Shown: positions 1 to 8,223, counted from the first letter of the stretch. The stretch is 25,920 nucleotides of DNA from an uncultured Campylobacter sp. (GCA_937965895.1 CALCKS010000175.1:1-25920), one strand, 5' to 3'. Notes: generated by a model from the sequence alone, not told the origin. Translations and numbers: made by a program.

Positions 1-8
1 TTTTTTGC

Positions 9-14
9 TACAAT
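9..14 (+). promoter_or_regulatory. Likely -10 box of the accBC promoter
   Basis: TACAAT at 9-14 follows a T-run at 1-6. This T-rich stretch plus -10 layout, without a strong -35, is typical of Campylobacter sigma-70 promoters. It lies about 40 bases before the accB ATG, so transcription would start near position 20. The window edge hides anything further upstream. Confidence 0.5.
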
Positions 15-52
15 AAGAAGTTTTGAACTTTAACTATTTAGGAGAAATTTCT

Positions 53-505
53 ATGAAAAAAGAAGACATAAAAGAGCTGATCGAGTTTTTTAACGACATG
101 GATATGAACCGCATAAAGATAAAAAGCGGGGATTTTGAGGTCGAGCTTGAAAAATTCGCCGACTGCTGCGAGCTGCCAAAGCCCGTTATCCAGGCTCCCG
201 TCCCGACTCCGACTCCGGTAAACGTCGTGGTAAGCTCGGAGGTCAAAGCTCCTGCTAATTCTCCAAAAGACAGCATAAAATCGCCTATGGTCGGTACTTT
301 CTACGCTGCTCCAAGCCCTGGCGCGGCGCCGTTTGTCAAAGTAGGTCAACGCGTGAGAAAAGGCGACGTCGTGGGCATCATAGAAGCGATGAAGATAATG
401 AACGAGATCGAGGCCGAATTTGACTGTCAGATCACCGAGCTACTCGTTTCCGACGGCCAGCCGGTCGAGTTTGGCTTGCCGCTATTTGGCGTGGAGAAAA
501 TTTGA
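53..505 (+). CDS. accB: Biotin carboxyl carrier protein of acetyl-CoA carboxylase (AccB)
   Basis: This 150-residue protein carries the biotin that AccC carboxylates and that the carboxyltransferase uses to make malonyl-CoA for fatty-acid synthesis. The C-terminal biotinyl domain is clear: the motif EAMKIMNEIE near residues 111-120 holds the biotinylated lysine, about K114. Before it lie a helical N-terminus and a Pro/Val-rich flexible linker (residues 42-75), the normal BCCP layout and length. I start at ATG 53, which follows an AGGAG ribosome site at 41-45; a TTG at 23 is in frame but lies upstream of that site. The stop overlaps the accC ATG by one base (TGATG at 503-507), so the two genes are translationally coupled. 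Confidence 0.96.
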   Translation: MKKEDIKELIEFFNDMDMNRIKIKSGDFEVELEKFADCCELPKPVIQAPVPTPTPVNVVVSSEVKAPANSPKDSIKSPMVGTFYAAPSPGAAPFVKVGQRVRKGDVVGIIEAMKIMNEIEAEFDCQITELLVSDGQPVEFGLPLFGVEKI

Positions 506-1836
506 TGGAAATAAAAAGAATTTTAATCGCAAATCGCGGCGAAATAGCGCTGCGAGCCTTGCGAACGATAAAGGAAATGGGCAAAGAAGCCGTCGTGGTC
601 TACTCCACGGCCGATAAAGACGCGCTCTACGTCAAATACGCCGACGTCGCAATCTGCATCGGCAAGGAGCGCTCAAGCGACAGCTACCTAAATATCCCGG
701 CTATCATCAGCGCGGCCGAGATCAGCGAAGCCGACGCGATATTTCCTGGTTACGGATTTTTAAGCGAAAATCAAAATTTCGTCGAAATTTGCTCGCATCA
801 CAAGCTAAAATTTATCGGACCTAGCGTGGCCGCGATGGCGCTAATGAGCGATAAAAGCAAGGCAAAGCAAGTGATGCAGCGTGCGGGTGTACCGGTGATC
901 CCGGGCTCTGACGGCGCGGTAGCCGACACCAAGGCCGCCAAAGAGCTAGCTAAAAAAATCGGCTATCCGGTCATCCTAAAAGCTGCAGCCGGCGGCGGCG
1001 GACGCGGCATGCGCGTGGTCGAGCGCGAAGAGGACATCGAAAAGGCGTTTTGGTCGGCCGAGAGCGAAGCGATGAGTGCGTTTGGCGACGGGACGATGTA
1101 TATGGAAAAATACATCCTAAACCCGCGCCATATCGAGGTTCAGATCATCGGCGACAGCCACGGCAACGTCCTGCATATCGGCGAGCGCGACTGCTCTATG
1201 CAGCGCCGCCACCAAAAGCTGATCGAAGAAAGCCCCGCGATATTACTAGACGAAGCGACGCGAGAGAGGCTACACGAAACGGCGATAAAAGCGGCAAAAG
1301 CTATCGGCTACGAGGGTGCAGGAACGTTTGAGTTTTTGGTCGATAAAAATTTGGATTTTTACTTCATCGAGATGAACACGCGCCTGCAGGTCGAACACTG
1401 CGTGAGCGAGATGGTGAGCGGCCTAGACATCATCGAGCTAATGATAAAAGTAGCCCAGGGCGAGGCGCTACCGCCGCAAGAAAGTATCACGCTAAAAGGC
1501 CACGCCATCGAGTGCCGCATCACGGCCGAGGATCCAAATACATTTACGCCAAGTCCCGGCAAGATAACCAAATACGTCTGCCCGGGCGGCCGAAACGTGC
1601 GCATGGATAGCCACATCTATCAGGACTACTCGATCCCGCCGTACTACGACAGCATGATCGGCAAGCTCATCGTCTGGGATACCGACCGCAACCGCGCGAT
1701 ACGAAAGATGAAGGTCACGCTTGAGCAGCTCATCATCGGCGGCATCAAGACCACGCGCGATTTTCACATCGCGATGATGGAAAACCAAGACTTCATCGAC
1801 AACAACTACGATACCAACTACCTCTCCCGCCGCTAA
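505..1836 (+). CDS. accC: Acetyl-CoA carboxylase, biotin carboxylase subunit (AccC)
   Basis: This ATP-grasp enzyme carboxylates the biotin of AccB using ATP and bicarbonate. At 443 residues it has the usual family length. Visible motifs are the N-terminal IANRGEIALR, the glycine-rich ATP loop GGGGRGMR, the ERDCSMQRRHQK segment, and EMNTRLQVEH, which holds metal/bicarbonate-binding residues. I chose ATG 505, overlapping the accB stop, with GGAG at 493-496 just upstream; a TTG at 502 is in frame but poorer. In C. jejuni, as I recall, accB and accC are also neighbours and lie near the gltX/upp block, but in a different orientation from here. Confidence 0.97.
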   Translation: MEIKRILIANRGEIALRALRTIKEMGKEAVVVYSTADKDALYVKYADVAICIGKERSSDSYLNIPAIISAAEISEADAIFPGYGFLSENQNFVEICSHHKLKFIGPSVAAMALMSDKSKAKQVMQRAGVPVIPGSDGAVADTKAAKELAKKIGYPVILKAAAGGGGRGMRVVEREEDIEKAFWSAESEAMSAFGDGTMYMEKYILNPRHIEVQIIGDSHGNVLHIGERDCSMQRRHQKLIEESPAILLDEATRERLHETAIKAAKAIGYEGAGTFEFLVDKNLDFYFIEMNTRLQVEHCVSEMVSGLDIIELMIKVAQGEALPPQESITLKGHAIECRITAEDPNTFTPSPGKITKYVCPGGRNVRMDSHIYQDYSIPPYYDSMIGKLIVWDTDRNRAIRKMKVTLEQLIIGGIKTTRDFHIAMMENQDFIDNNYDTNYLSRR

Positions 1837-1856
1837 ATTTGCGGCGCGGCGTTTTT
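1828..1856 (+). terminator. Possible terminator after accC
   Basis: CGCCGC (1828-1833) pairs with GCGGCG (1841-1846) around a 7-base loop, starting inside the last accC codons. A short T-run at 1852-1856 follows after a few bases. A second inverted repeat, GCCTTGCTT (1857-1865) with AAGCAAGGC (1885-1893), lies just beyond but has no T-tract. Either could end the accBC transcript. Confidence 0.35.
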
Positions 1857-1893
1857 GCCTTGCTTGTGGCTTTTAATCGGCCGTAAGCAAGGC

Positions 1894-2820
1894 GATCTAA
1901 CTTTAAATTTATTACTATGGCGATAAAATTTTACTCAAAGCTTTTTGACGAGTGATTTTATTAGTAGCCGCGGCATTTGTCTTTTGTGTCATTTTAAAAC
2001 TTGTCCGTAAGTTTTGTTTGCTTCCGATAAAATTACTACATTTGTTTGCCTCGCTTGCGGTAGTATCTTTTAAATTTGCGCATTTAAACCGCGCAAATCT
2101 TGCGTCTTTGCTTGTGATATTCAAATTGGCATAAATGGTCGATTTTTGAAATGTATTTTGGATTTTAGGCGAGTAATGCGGATAAGTTTTTCGTGGTTGA
2201 AAATAATGTAAATTTAAAATCGAATTCGTCGGATATATATTTAAAATTAGTACGCTACGATGCTATGTGGGCTTGGGTTACCAAGTGTAAATTTCGCTTC
2301 CAAAAAGCCCTTGCACTTTGCTTGTTGCTCGACGCAAACAGAGCCGGCTTTCTATTTTGGTCTATAAAAATTAGCGACTTTTTGTCTAAACCAAGGCGTA
2401 TTTTTAAATTTAGCCTCGCGTTTTTTGCATCATGGTCATTTGCGCGCCTGCTATGCCAATATAGCCAGCTGAAATACAGATTTCTTAACTGTTAAACCGT
2501 GTAGCGTCACGCGCTTGCCTAAAGAGCTTTTTGTATGCACGCAGTATTTCTGCGCACACAAGGTGCGACGAAGTTCGCGCTAGATGATTTTATCAGCATT
2601 AGGCGACGGTTTTCTCTCTTTGGCTATTTTTATCGTACTGCGTAATTTTTTGGTATTGGCTGCGGGTCGGCTCAGCAGAGCATCCGAGCATAAGATCCAC
2701 GCAGCCCTTCACGGTAAAATATCTCCTCATCAAACGGATCAGGCAATGTGTGCGATGGCGTCAGATATGGCTTTTAAGGTCGCATTAGTTATCAAAAATT
2801 TAGCTTTAATTTTTGGATTT
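1894..2820. other. Gene-poor stretch, possibly decayed sequence
   Basis: I see no gene I can support here. Short open frames exist on both strands (for example + 1952-2134, 2193-2495, 2584-2865 and - 1915-2124), but none has a ribosome site, a recognisable domain or a length over about 100 residues. On the minus strand, protein-like pieces run through roughly 2500-2200 but are broken by stops in every frame, which suggests a decayed gene or repeat. Composition is similar to the flanks, so recent foreign DNA is not indicated. No tRNA or CRISPR array was noticed. Confidence 0.5.
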
Positions 2821-2821
2821 G

Positions 2822-2860
2822 AAGCCGAATTTTGGACGATAAAATTCGGCTTGATTTTTT
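2822..2860 (+). terminator. Strong rho-independent terminator
   Basis: A perfect 12-bp stem (2822-2833 with 2841-2852) encloses the 7-base loop GGACGAT, and a T-rich tract follows (2851-2860). It points rightward, yet no convincing plus-strand gene lies just upstream. It may be a relic of a lost gene or may end read-through from accBC. Confidence 0.7.
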
Positions 2861-2999
2861 GGTGATTTTACTTAAGGGACAAAAACGAGTTTGGAATCAA
2901 ATTTTATCGACTATTTATATAAAAATGCAAGTAAATTTGCCACACATCCGGTATCGGTAAAAATTTAAATTTTACCGCATATCACGAGTGGCAACCAAA

Positions 3000-3266
3000 T
3001 CAAGATAAAATCTCAAATTTCACGCGCTCGTTTTCCTCTGCTAGATCGGTGAAAACGGCGATCAGATCGTCCGCATAGTCGCCAAGCGTGCTAAGTGCGG
3101 CACGATTTTTTAGATTTATCTGTGTTGGTTCATTTATCTCGCCGAGCGCGTCGTAAAGCGCGTCGAGATTTTTTACATCGGGATCAAGGCCGAATTTTCG
3201 AGCTAGATACTCAAAGGCTGCCGTTTTCTCGCGCATTTTTGTGCCGTTTAGAGTTATGGTTTTCAC
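3000..3266 (-). CDS. Barstar-like ribonuclease inhibitor (antitoxin/immunity protein)
   Basis: This 88-residue protein matches the barstar fold in length and pattern: an N-terminal strand (MKTITLNG), helices, then a C-terminal strand ending EILS. The motif NLDALYDAL (residues 33-41) corresponds to barstar NLDALWDCL, keeping the two aspartates (D35, D39) that plug the barnase active site; barstar W38 is tyrosine here. It starts at GTG 3266, overlapping the 3' end of the barnase-like gene by four bases (GTGA), so it is translationally coupled to its toxin. Its role would be to neutralise that ribonuclease in the cytoplasm, which protects the cell before export. Function is inferred from similarity and pairing. 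Confidence 0.88.
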   Translation of the reverse strand: MKTITLNGTKMREKTAAFEYLARKFGLDPDVKNLDALYDALGEINEPTQINLKNRAALSTLGDYADDLIAVFTDLAEENERVKFEILS

Positions 3267-3793
3267 TGCTGTCTCCGCTCGTAAAGTAGATAAAAGTTCT
3301 CATAATGATCGGGCGTGTAGTAGATCAGCCCGTCGCTAGAAAACACGATACGCTGGGCTCCGCGTCGCCCTCCGCGGTATCCGATATCGCACTCAAACCA
3401 CTTGCGCCCGCTAGCTTCGGGTAGCCTTTTTTCTCTGTTTGAAAAGCGGTCGCCGCCGATGCTTTTTTTGTCCGTGACTTGCCATAGGTTGCCGCTTTTA
3501 GCGTCCCATCCGAGCGCGATCGCCTCTTTTTTGGTGATGAAATTTCGCGGCAGCTCGCCGAATTTATAAATATACGCCGCAACCTCGTCTTTTGAGGTGT
3601 AGACGCCGTCTTTTACGACGTTTGCGGTCGGTACGGCGGCTACATTTTTGCCTGCGCCGTTTCCTCTAAATTCGCTTTGCGGCTGATTTTGTTTCGGGGC
3701 GGCCGAATTATCCGGAATGACAAATTTAAACAGCGCCGCGAGCAGCAAAACGGCCAGCGGCAAGATGACGTTTCTAAGTAATTGTTTGTTCAA
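3263..3793 (-). CDS. Barnase-like secreted or membrane-anchored ribonuclease
   Basis: This 176-residue protein has an N-terminal hydrophobic segment (about residues 8-26), a Pro/Asn/Gly-rich linker, and a C-terminal barnase/N1-type RNase domain (about 62-170). The match to Bacillus barnase is detailed: LPxNFITKxEA, ALGW, GNL, KSIGGDxFSNRE, LPxxSGRxW and SSDGLIYYTPDHYxxF. All key catalytic positions are kept: E134 (barnase E73), R144 (R83), R148 (R87), H163 (H102) and K88 (K27). It starts at TTG 3793, with AAGG six bases upstream. The hydrophobic segment lacks an obvious cleavage site, so it could be a signal anchor. It is probably an exported toxin or a nutritional RNase. It overlaps its barstar-like partner downstream. 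Confidence 0.9.
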   Translation of the reverse strand: MNKQLLRNVILPLAVLLLAALFKFVIPDNSAAPKQNQPQSEFRGNGAGKNVAAVPTANVVKDGVYTSKDEVAAYIYKFGELPRNFITKKEAIALGWDAKSGNLWQVTDKKSIGGDRFSNREKRLPEASGRKWFECDIGYRGGRRGAQRIVFSSDGLIYYTPDHYENFYLLYERRQQ

Positions 3794-4013
3794 AAAAGAC
3801 CTTTGGAATAAATTTGAAGCGCTTGCTTCGGCGGTAAATTTGACGTCAAATTTTACGGGTTAAATCCAAATTTGATAATGTCGCGCCGTAAAGATGAGAG
3901 TAAATTTACGCTAAATTTGACTCGGAAAAAGCCGAATCTAACCGCATAGATCGCAGTCAAATTTGGCTAAATTTACGGCAAAAAGCTAAATTTACCGTCC
4001 GAGTTCGTCAAAT
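3794..4013. repeat. Intergenic spacer crowded with AAATTT motifs
   Basis: This spacer lies between upp and the barnase-like gene, both on the minus strand. AAATTT occurs at 3810, 3836, 3848, 3868, 3902, 3913, 3959, 3969, 3988 and 4010 (the last runs into upp's end), often inside CAAATTTG or TAAATTTAC. At roughly neutral base composition I would expect less than one. No open frame is convincing. The barnase promoter must lie here, but I cannot place it. Confidence 0.7.
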
Positions 4014-4640
4014 TTAAAGCGTATTAAACACCCTATCGCCAGCGTCGCCAAGGCCCGGCACGATATAGTTTTTCTCGTTTAGTCGCTCGTCGATCGCAGC
4101 CGTATAGACCTCGACGTCCGGGTAAACCTCGCTAAAGCGCTTTAGCCCCTCGGGAGCGGCGATGATGGAGATAAATTTGATCTGCTTTATGCCGTTTTCG
4201 CGCAGAAATTTAACCGCGTCGATAGCCGTACCGCCGGTGGCAAACATCGGGTCGATGATGATAGCTAGGCGGTTTTTGGCGTCGCGAGGCAGTTTAGCGT
4301 AGAAAAACTCCGCCTCCGCAGTCTTTTCGTTTCGCTGAAAACCCAAAAAGCCCACGCTAGCGTCTGGAATGATCGTAAATACGCTATCAAGCATACCCAG
4401 CGCCGCTCGCAAAATAGGGCAAATCATCACCTTTGTCGCGAGCTTTTTAGCTTGGGCCTGGGCGACCGGAGTCTGCACGCTCACGTCGCGCAGCGCCAGA
4501 TCCCTAGTCGCCTCAAATATCATCAGATGGCTGATCTCGTCCACGAGCATCCTAAACTGAAACGGCTCGGTGTTTTTATCCCTTAAAATCGCTAGTTTGT
4601 GCTCGATGAGCGGGTGAGAGATGAGCCTGACGTTTTTCAT
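4014..4640 (-). CDS. upp: Uracil phosphoribosyltransferase
   Basis: This cytoplasmic salvage enzyme makes UMP from uracil and PRPP. At 208 residues it has the usual length. The PRPP-binding motif is visible as IDPMFATGGTAIDAV, and the C-terminal uracil-binding region YIVPGLGDAGDRVFNT is intact. The ATG at 4640 directly follows the malic enzyme stop with no spacing. An AAAGGG ribosome site sits inside the end of that upstream gene, so translation is probably coupled. It is the last gene of the gltX - malic enzyme - upp operon, the same neighbours I recall for C. jejuni upp. Confidence 0.96.
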   Translation of the reverse strand: MKNVRLISHPLIEHKLAILRDKNTEPFQFRMLVDEISHLMIFEATRDLALRDVSVQTPVAQAQAKKLATKVMICPILRAALGMLDSVFTIIPDASVGFLGFQRNEKTAEAEFFYAKLPRDAKNRLAIIIDPMFATGGTAIDAVKFLRENGIKQIKFISIIAAPEGLKRFSEVYPDVEVYTAAIDERLNEKNYIVPGLGDAGDRVFNTL

Positions 4641-5894
4641 TTACAGACCCTTTGCGAGCTTTTCGGTATAGGCTTTTACGTCAAAATCCTTCACTCTAGC
4701 TACGCCGTCATCGACCGCCGCTTGCGCAACCGCAGGAGCGACTGCCGTTAGGACGCGTTTGTCAAACGGTTTTGGTATGATGTAGTCTTTGCCGAATTTT
4801 AGCTCTTTTACGCCAAACACCTCGCAAACCTCCGCAGGCACGGGCTCTTTAGCCAAATTTGCAAGCGCGCGCGCCGCAGCCATTTTCATATTTTCGGTGA
4901 TTTTTTTAGCTCTGACGTCTAGCGCGCCGCGGAATATAAACGGAAAGCCAAGTACGTTATTTACCTGGTTTGGATAGTCGCTACGGCCGGTTCCCATCAT
5001 CACGTCGTTTCGCACGCTTGCGACGTCTTCAGGAAAGATCTCCGGAGTAGGGTTAGCAAGCGCGAAAATAATCGGCTCGTCGTTCATAGATGCGACCATT
5101 TCCTTCGTCACGACGCCAGGTTTGCTAAGACCTAGGAACATATCCGCGCCCTTCATCGCGTCCGCTAGCGTTCTATCTGCGGTTTCTAGGGCGAATTCTA
5201 GCTTTTCCGGAGTTAGATCAGTGCGGCCTTTATGGATCACACCCTTACTATCAACCATCACGATGTGTTTTGCACCGAGCGCTTTATACATCTTCGCGCA
5301 TGCGATGCCAGCCGCGCCCGCGCCGCTAACTACGATTTTGATTTTAGAGATGTCTTTGCCAGAAATCTCCATCGCGTTTATTATGCCCGCGCTTGTTATC
5401 ATCGCCGTGCCGTGCTGATCGTCGTGCATGACCGGGATATCGACTGCTTCTTGTAGTTTGCGCTCGATCTCAAAGCACTTTGGAGCGCGGATATCTTCTA
5501 AATTTATACCGCCGAAAGTCGGAGAGAGTGCTTTGCAGATCTCTACGATCTTATCAGGATCATGCTCGTCTAGCTCGATGTCAAAGGCATCTACGTTTGC
5601 AAATTTTTTAAACAAAACCGCCTTGCCTTCCATTACCGGCTTGCCCGCTACCGCGCCGATGTCGCCTAGACCAAGCACGGCCGTACCGTCGGTGATGACG
5701 GCTACTAAATTTGCTTTGTTTGTGTATTTGTAGGCTAGTTCGTTGTCGGCCTCGATCTCTTTACAAGGTACCGCAACGCCCGGCGTGTACGCCATAGATA
5801 GGTCTCTAGCCGTCGCGCATGGTGTTTTTACTTTTATCTCTATCTTGCCGCCCTCGTGATACGCGAGCGCTTCTTCGTTAGTTACGTGTGTCAT
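4641..5894 (-). CDS. Malic enzyme (malate dehydrogenase, oxaloacetate-decarboxylating)
   Basis: It oxidatively decarboxylates malate to pyruvate with NAD(P)+ and so links the TCA cycle to pyruvate and gluconeogenic metabolism in an organism that lives on organic acids and amino acids. The 417 residues correspond to the short malic enzyme core without the C-terminal phosphotransacetylase-like domain of long MaeB proteins. Visible features are SMAYTPGVAVPCKEI, the metal/substrate region NLEDIRAPKCFEIE with MHDDQHGTA, and the Rossmann loop VVSGAGAAGIACAKM. The ATG at 5894 overlaps the gltX stop by four bases (ATGA) and has an AAAGGAG ribosome site. The cofactor preference cannot be read from sequence. 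Confidence 0.94.
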   Translation of the reverse strand: MTHVTNEEALAYHEGGKIEIKVKTPCATARDLSMAYTPGVAVPCKEIEADNELAYKYTNKANLVAVITDGTAVLGLGDIGAVAGKPVMEGKAVLFKKFANVDAFDIELDEHDPDKIVEICKALSPTFGGINLEDIRAPKCFEIERKLQEAVDIPVMHDDQHGTAMITSAGIINAMEISGKDISKIKIVVSGAGAAGIACAKMYKALGAKHIVMVDSKGVIHKGRTDLTPEKLEFALETADRTLADAMKGADMFLGLSKPGVVTKEMVASMNDEPIIFALANPTPEIFPEDVASVRNDVMMGTGRSDYPNQVNNVLGFPFIFRGALDVRAKKITENMKMAAARALANLAKEPVPAEVCEVFGVKELKFGKDYIIPKPFDKRVLTAVAPAVAQAAVDDGVARVKDFDVKAYTEKLAKGL

Positions 5895-7282
5895 TTGTTC
5901 TCCTTTAAAATATTTTTTATTCGTTTTTTCGTCTCGTCCGCGCCCAAAACTTCGAGCACCTCAAATATCCCCGGGCTTACGCTATTTCCAGTTAGCGCGA
6001 CGCGAAGCGCCTGGGCTATGTCTTTTAGCTTTAAGCCGTTTGCTTCTAAAAATTTACCCGTCATCTCCTCGTAGCCTTTGGCGTCTAAATTTTCGTCCAA
6101 AATTTCGGCAAATTTAGCCAAATTTTCCCTGCTTTCGGGCGTGATAAATTTAGCATACGCTTTCTCGTCGTATGCGCTTGGAGCGTTTATTATCGTTCTT
6201 GCGCTTTGGCTCATTTCAACTAGCGTTTTTGAGCGTTCGCGCAGAGAATTTAACAGCACCTCGCCCTTTGGCATCGCTTTAAAATCTATGTCAAAGCTAA
6301 GCATCTCACGTGCCAGTCTATCGTACGGCAGAGTCTTGATATAGTGGGCATTTAGCCACTCTAGCTTGCTTGCGTTATAGGTGCTTGAGCTCTTGTTTAT
6401 ATCGTGCGGATCGAAGTACTTTAGCATATCGTCCATGCCGAAAATTTCGTCGTTTCCGTGGCTCCAGCCTAGGCGCACGAGGAAATTTAAAAGAGCTTCT
6501 GGCAGATAACCCATGCGCTTATACTCCATCACGTCGGTCGCGCCGTGGCGTTTGCTTAGTTTGCTGCCGTCCTCGCCGTTTATCATCGCGACGTGGTAAA
6601 ATTTCGGCGCTTTAAAGCCTAGAGCGTCGTAGAGCACGATTTGTTTCGGGGTGTTTGAGAGGTGATCGTCGCCGCGGATGACGTCGGTTACGCCCATCAG
6701 CGCATCGTCTATCACGACTGTGAAGTTATACGTCGGAGTACCGTCAGAGCGCGCGATGATAAAATCATCCAGGATATCCTCGACTCTAAATTTGACCTCA
6801 CCTTTGATACCGTCGTCGATCACGATCTCGCCGCTTAGAGGCGCTTTGATACGGATGACGGGCTCGACTCCCGCGGGCGGAGTACCGGTAAATTCGCGGT
6901 AGCGATTGTCGTATTTGGGCCTCTCTTTTCGCGCTTCTTGCTCGGCGCGCAGAGCGTCTAGCTCGTCTTTGCTCATGTAGCATTTGTAGGCTTTGCCCTC
7001 GGCTAGCAGCTTTTGTACGTACTCTTTATATACGTCAAATCTACGAGACTGATAGGTCACCTCGCCGTCGTGATCTAGCCCGCACCAGGCAAAGGCCTCT
7101 TTTATCGCTTGCGTGGCCTCCTCGGAGTTGCGTTTTAGGTCGGTATCTTCGATGCGCAGCAGAAATTTGCCGCCGTTTGCTCTAGCGTATAAGTAGTTAT
7201 AAAGCGCCGTCCTAAGCCCGCCGATGTGCAAATATCCGGTCGGAGAGGGGGCAAATCTAGTTACTATTTGTGAATTTTGCAT
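5891..7282 (-). CDS. gltX: Glutamyl-tRNA synthetase (gltX2-type by position)
   Basis: This class I aminoacyl-tRNA synthetase of 463 residues has the HIGH motif in APSPTGYLHIGGLRTA (residues 11-26) and the KMSKS-type motif SKLSKRHG in its middle. Epsilonproteobacteria usually carry two GltX paralogues, one of which charges tRNA-Gln with Glu for later amidation. The gene order with malic enzyme, upp and a SurA-like gene matches C. jejuni gltX2 as I recall it, so this may be the tRNA-Gln-type enzyme; I cannot prove that from sequence alone. It is the first gene of a three-gene minus-strand operon. The start at ATG 7282 has an AAAGG site upstream. Confidence 0.95.
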   Translation of the reverse strand: MQNSQIVTRFAPSPTGYLHIGGLRTALYNYLYARANGGKFLLRIEDTDLKRNSEEATQAIKEAFAWCGLDHDGEVTYQSRRFDVYKEYVQKLLAEGKAYKCYMSKDELDALRAEQEARKERPKYDNRYREFTGTPPAGVEPVIRIKAPLSGEIVIDDGIKGEVKFRVEDILDDFIIARSDGTPTYNFTVVIDDALMGVTDVIRGDDHLSNTPKQIVLYDALGFKAPKFYHVAMINGEDGSKLSKRHGATDVMEYKRMGYLPEALLNFLVRLGWSHGNDEIFGMDDMLKYFDPHDINKSSSTYNASKLEWLNAHYIKTLPYDRLAREMLSFDIDFKAMPKGEVLLNSLRERSKTLVEMSQSARTIINAPSAYDEKAYAKFITPESRENLAKFAEILDENLDAKGYEEMTGKFLEANGLKLKDIAQALRVALTGNSVSPGIFEVLEVLGADETKKRIKNILKENK

Positions 7283-7322
7283 TAAATTTTACCTTTATAG
7301 CTTGCGCTTAAATTTAAAATGT

Positions 7323-7340
7323 TATAATGCTCAAATTATA
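7323..7340. promoter_or_regulatory. Divergent overlapping promoters of gltX and the surA-like gene
   Basis: TATAAT at 7323-7328 faces right toward the chaperone gene (start 7370). The same hexamer on the minus strand at 7340-7335 faces left toward gltX (start 7282). The two -10 boxes are only six bases apart, so the polymerases would compete. Both leaders would be about 35-45 bases. Confidence 0.55.
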
Positions 7341-7369
7341 TTTACTTTAGACTTAAACAAAGGTTTTAT

Positions 7370-8206
7370 ATGTTAAAAAAGATCTCATTCGCCGCGTTTT
7401 TTCTCAGTTTTTGTATGGCTAACGCGAGCCAGATCTCAAACGGCATAGCCGTCATTATCGAAAACGAACCCATCACCGTAAACGAAGTGCGCAAAGCCGC
7501 CGCGCAGCTGCAAACAAGCGAAGCCAACGCGCTAAATTTACTGATCCGCGATAGGCTCGAAACCGCGCAGATCAAAAACCTAAAAATCGAAGCCAGCGAC
7601 TACGAGCTAAATCAAAGGCTGCAAAAGATCGCAAGCGAGAGCGGTATGAGCGCCTCAGATCTACGCTCAGCCGTACTATCAAAGGGCGGCGACTACTCGC
7701 AGTTTAAAGACGACGTCGCAAAAAGCATAAAACAAGAAAAGCTATATCAAAGCATATTTGCCGATGCTAAAATCAACATCTCAGAAAACGCCGCGAGAGC
7801 GTATTTCGAGCAAAATCGCGACCTTTTTGCGCACTTTACCGACGTGAGCGTGACTAGATACGTGGCGCCTTCGATGCAGCTTTTAGAAGCAGCTAGACAC
7901 AGCTCCCCGATGAATACCAACCACAGCGTGCACATGGACGTGCTGGATCTAAAAAGCGAGCAGATCCCGCCTCAACTACGAACGATATTTCAGCAGACCC
8001 CGGACGGCACTTTCACGCAGATTTTCCAGACTCCAGAGGGCTTTGAGATGTTTTACGTAGCGTCTAAAAAGGGGCAAACGATGCCTGAATTTGACGAGGT
8101 CAGAGACGAAGCGATGAACGCGCTTTATAAACTCGAGCAAGACCGAGTCATCGGCGAATACTTCAACAAACTCCGCGCCAAAGCTAACGTCAAATACCTA
8201 CGCTAA
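7370..8206 (+). CDS. Periplasmic SurA-like chaperone / peptidyl-prolyl isomerase
   Basis: This 278-residue protein begins with a signal peptide (MLKKISFAAFFLSFCMANAS, cleavage probably after the ANA around residue 19). A SurA N-terminal-like helical domain follows (GIAVIIENEPITVNEV, then LLIRDRLE), then a parvulin-type isomerase region (about residues 150-245) and a C-terminal helix. It should bind unfolded outer-membrane proteins in the periplasm. The position beside gltX matches C. jejuni Cj1289, a SurA-like periplasmic protein of known structure, as far as I recall. The parvulin part is poorly conserved, so isomerase activity is uncertain. ATG 7370 has an AAAGG site at about 7360. Confidence 0.87.
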   Translation: MLKKISFAAFFLSFCMANASQISNGIAVIIENEPITVNEVRKAAAQLQTSEANALNLLIRDRLETAQIKNLKIEASDYELNQRLQKIASESGMSASDLRSAVLSKGGDYSQFKDDVAKSIKQEKLYQSIFADAKINISENAARAYFEQNRDLFAHFTDVSVTRYVAPSMQLLEAARHSSPMNTNHSVHMDVLDLKSEQIPPQLRTIFQQTPDGTFTQIFQTPEGFEMFYVASKKGQTMPEFDEVRDEAMNALYKLEQDRVIGEYFNKLRAKANVKYLR

Positions 8207-8223
8207 ACTCAAATTCGAGCGCA

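Noticed and set aside
23..52. Upstream TTG start for accB, giving ten extra residues
   Set aside because: The ribosome site AGGAG (41-45) lies downstream of it and fits ATG 53.
2193..2495. 100-residue plus-strand gene
   Set aside because: No ribosome site or known domain, and the sequence looks like the complement of decayed minus-strand coding fragments.
3794..4013. CRISPR-like repeat array
   Set aside because: The repeats are only six to eight bases with irregular spacing, and the motif is spread over the whole window.
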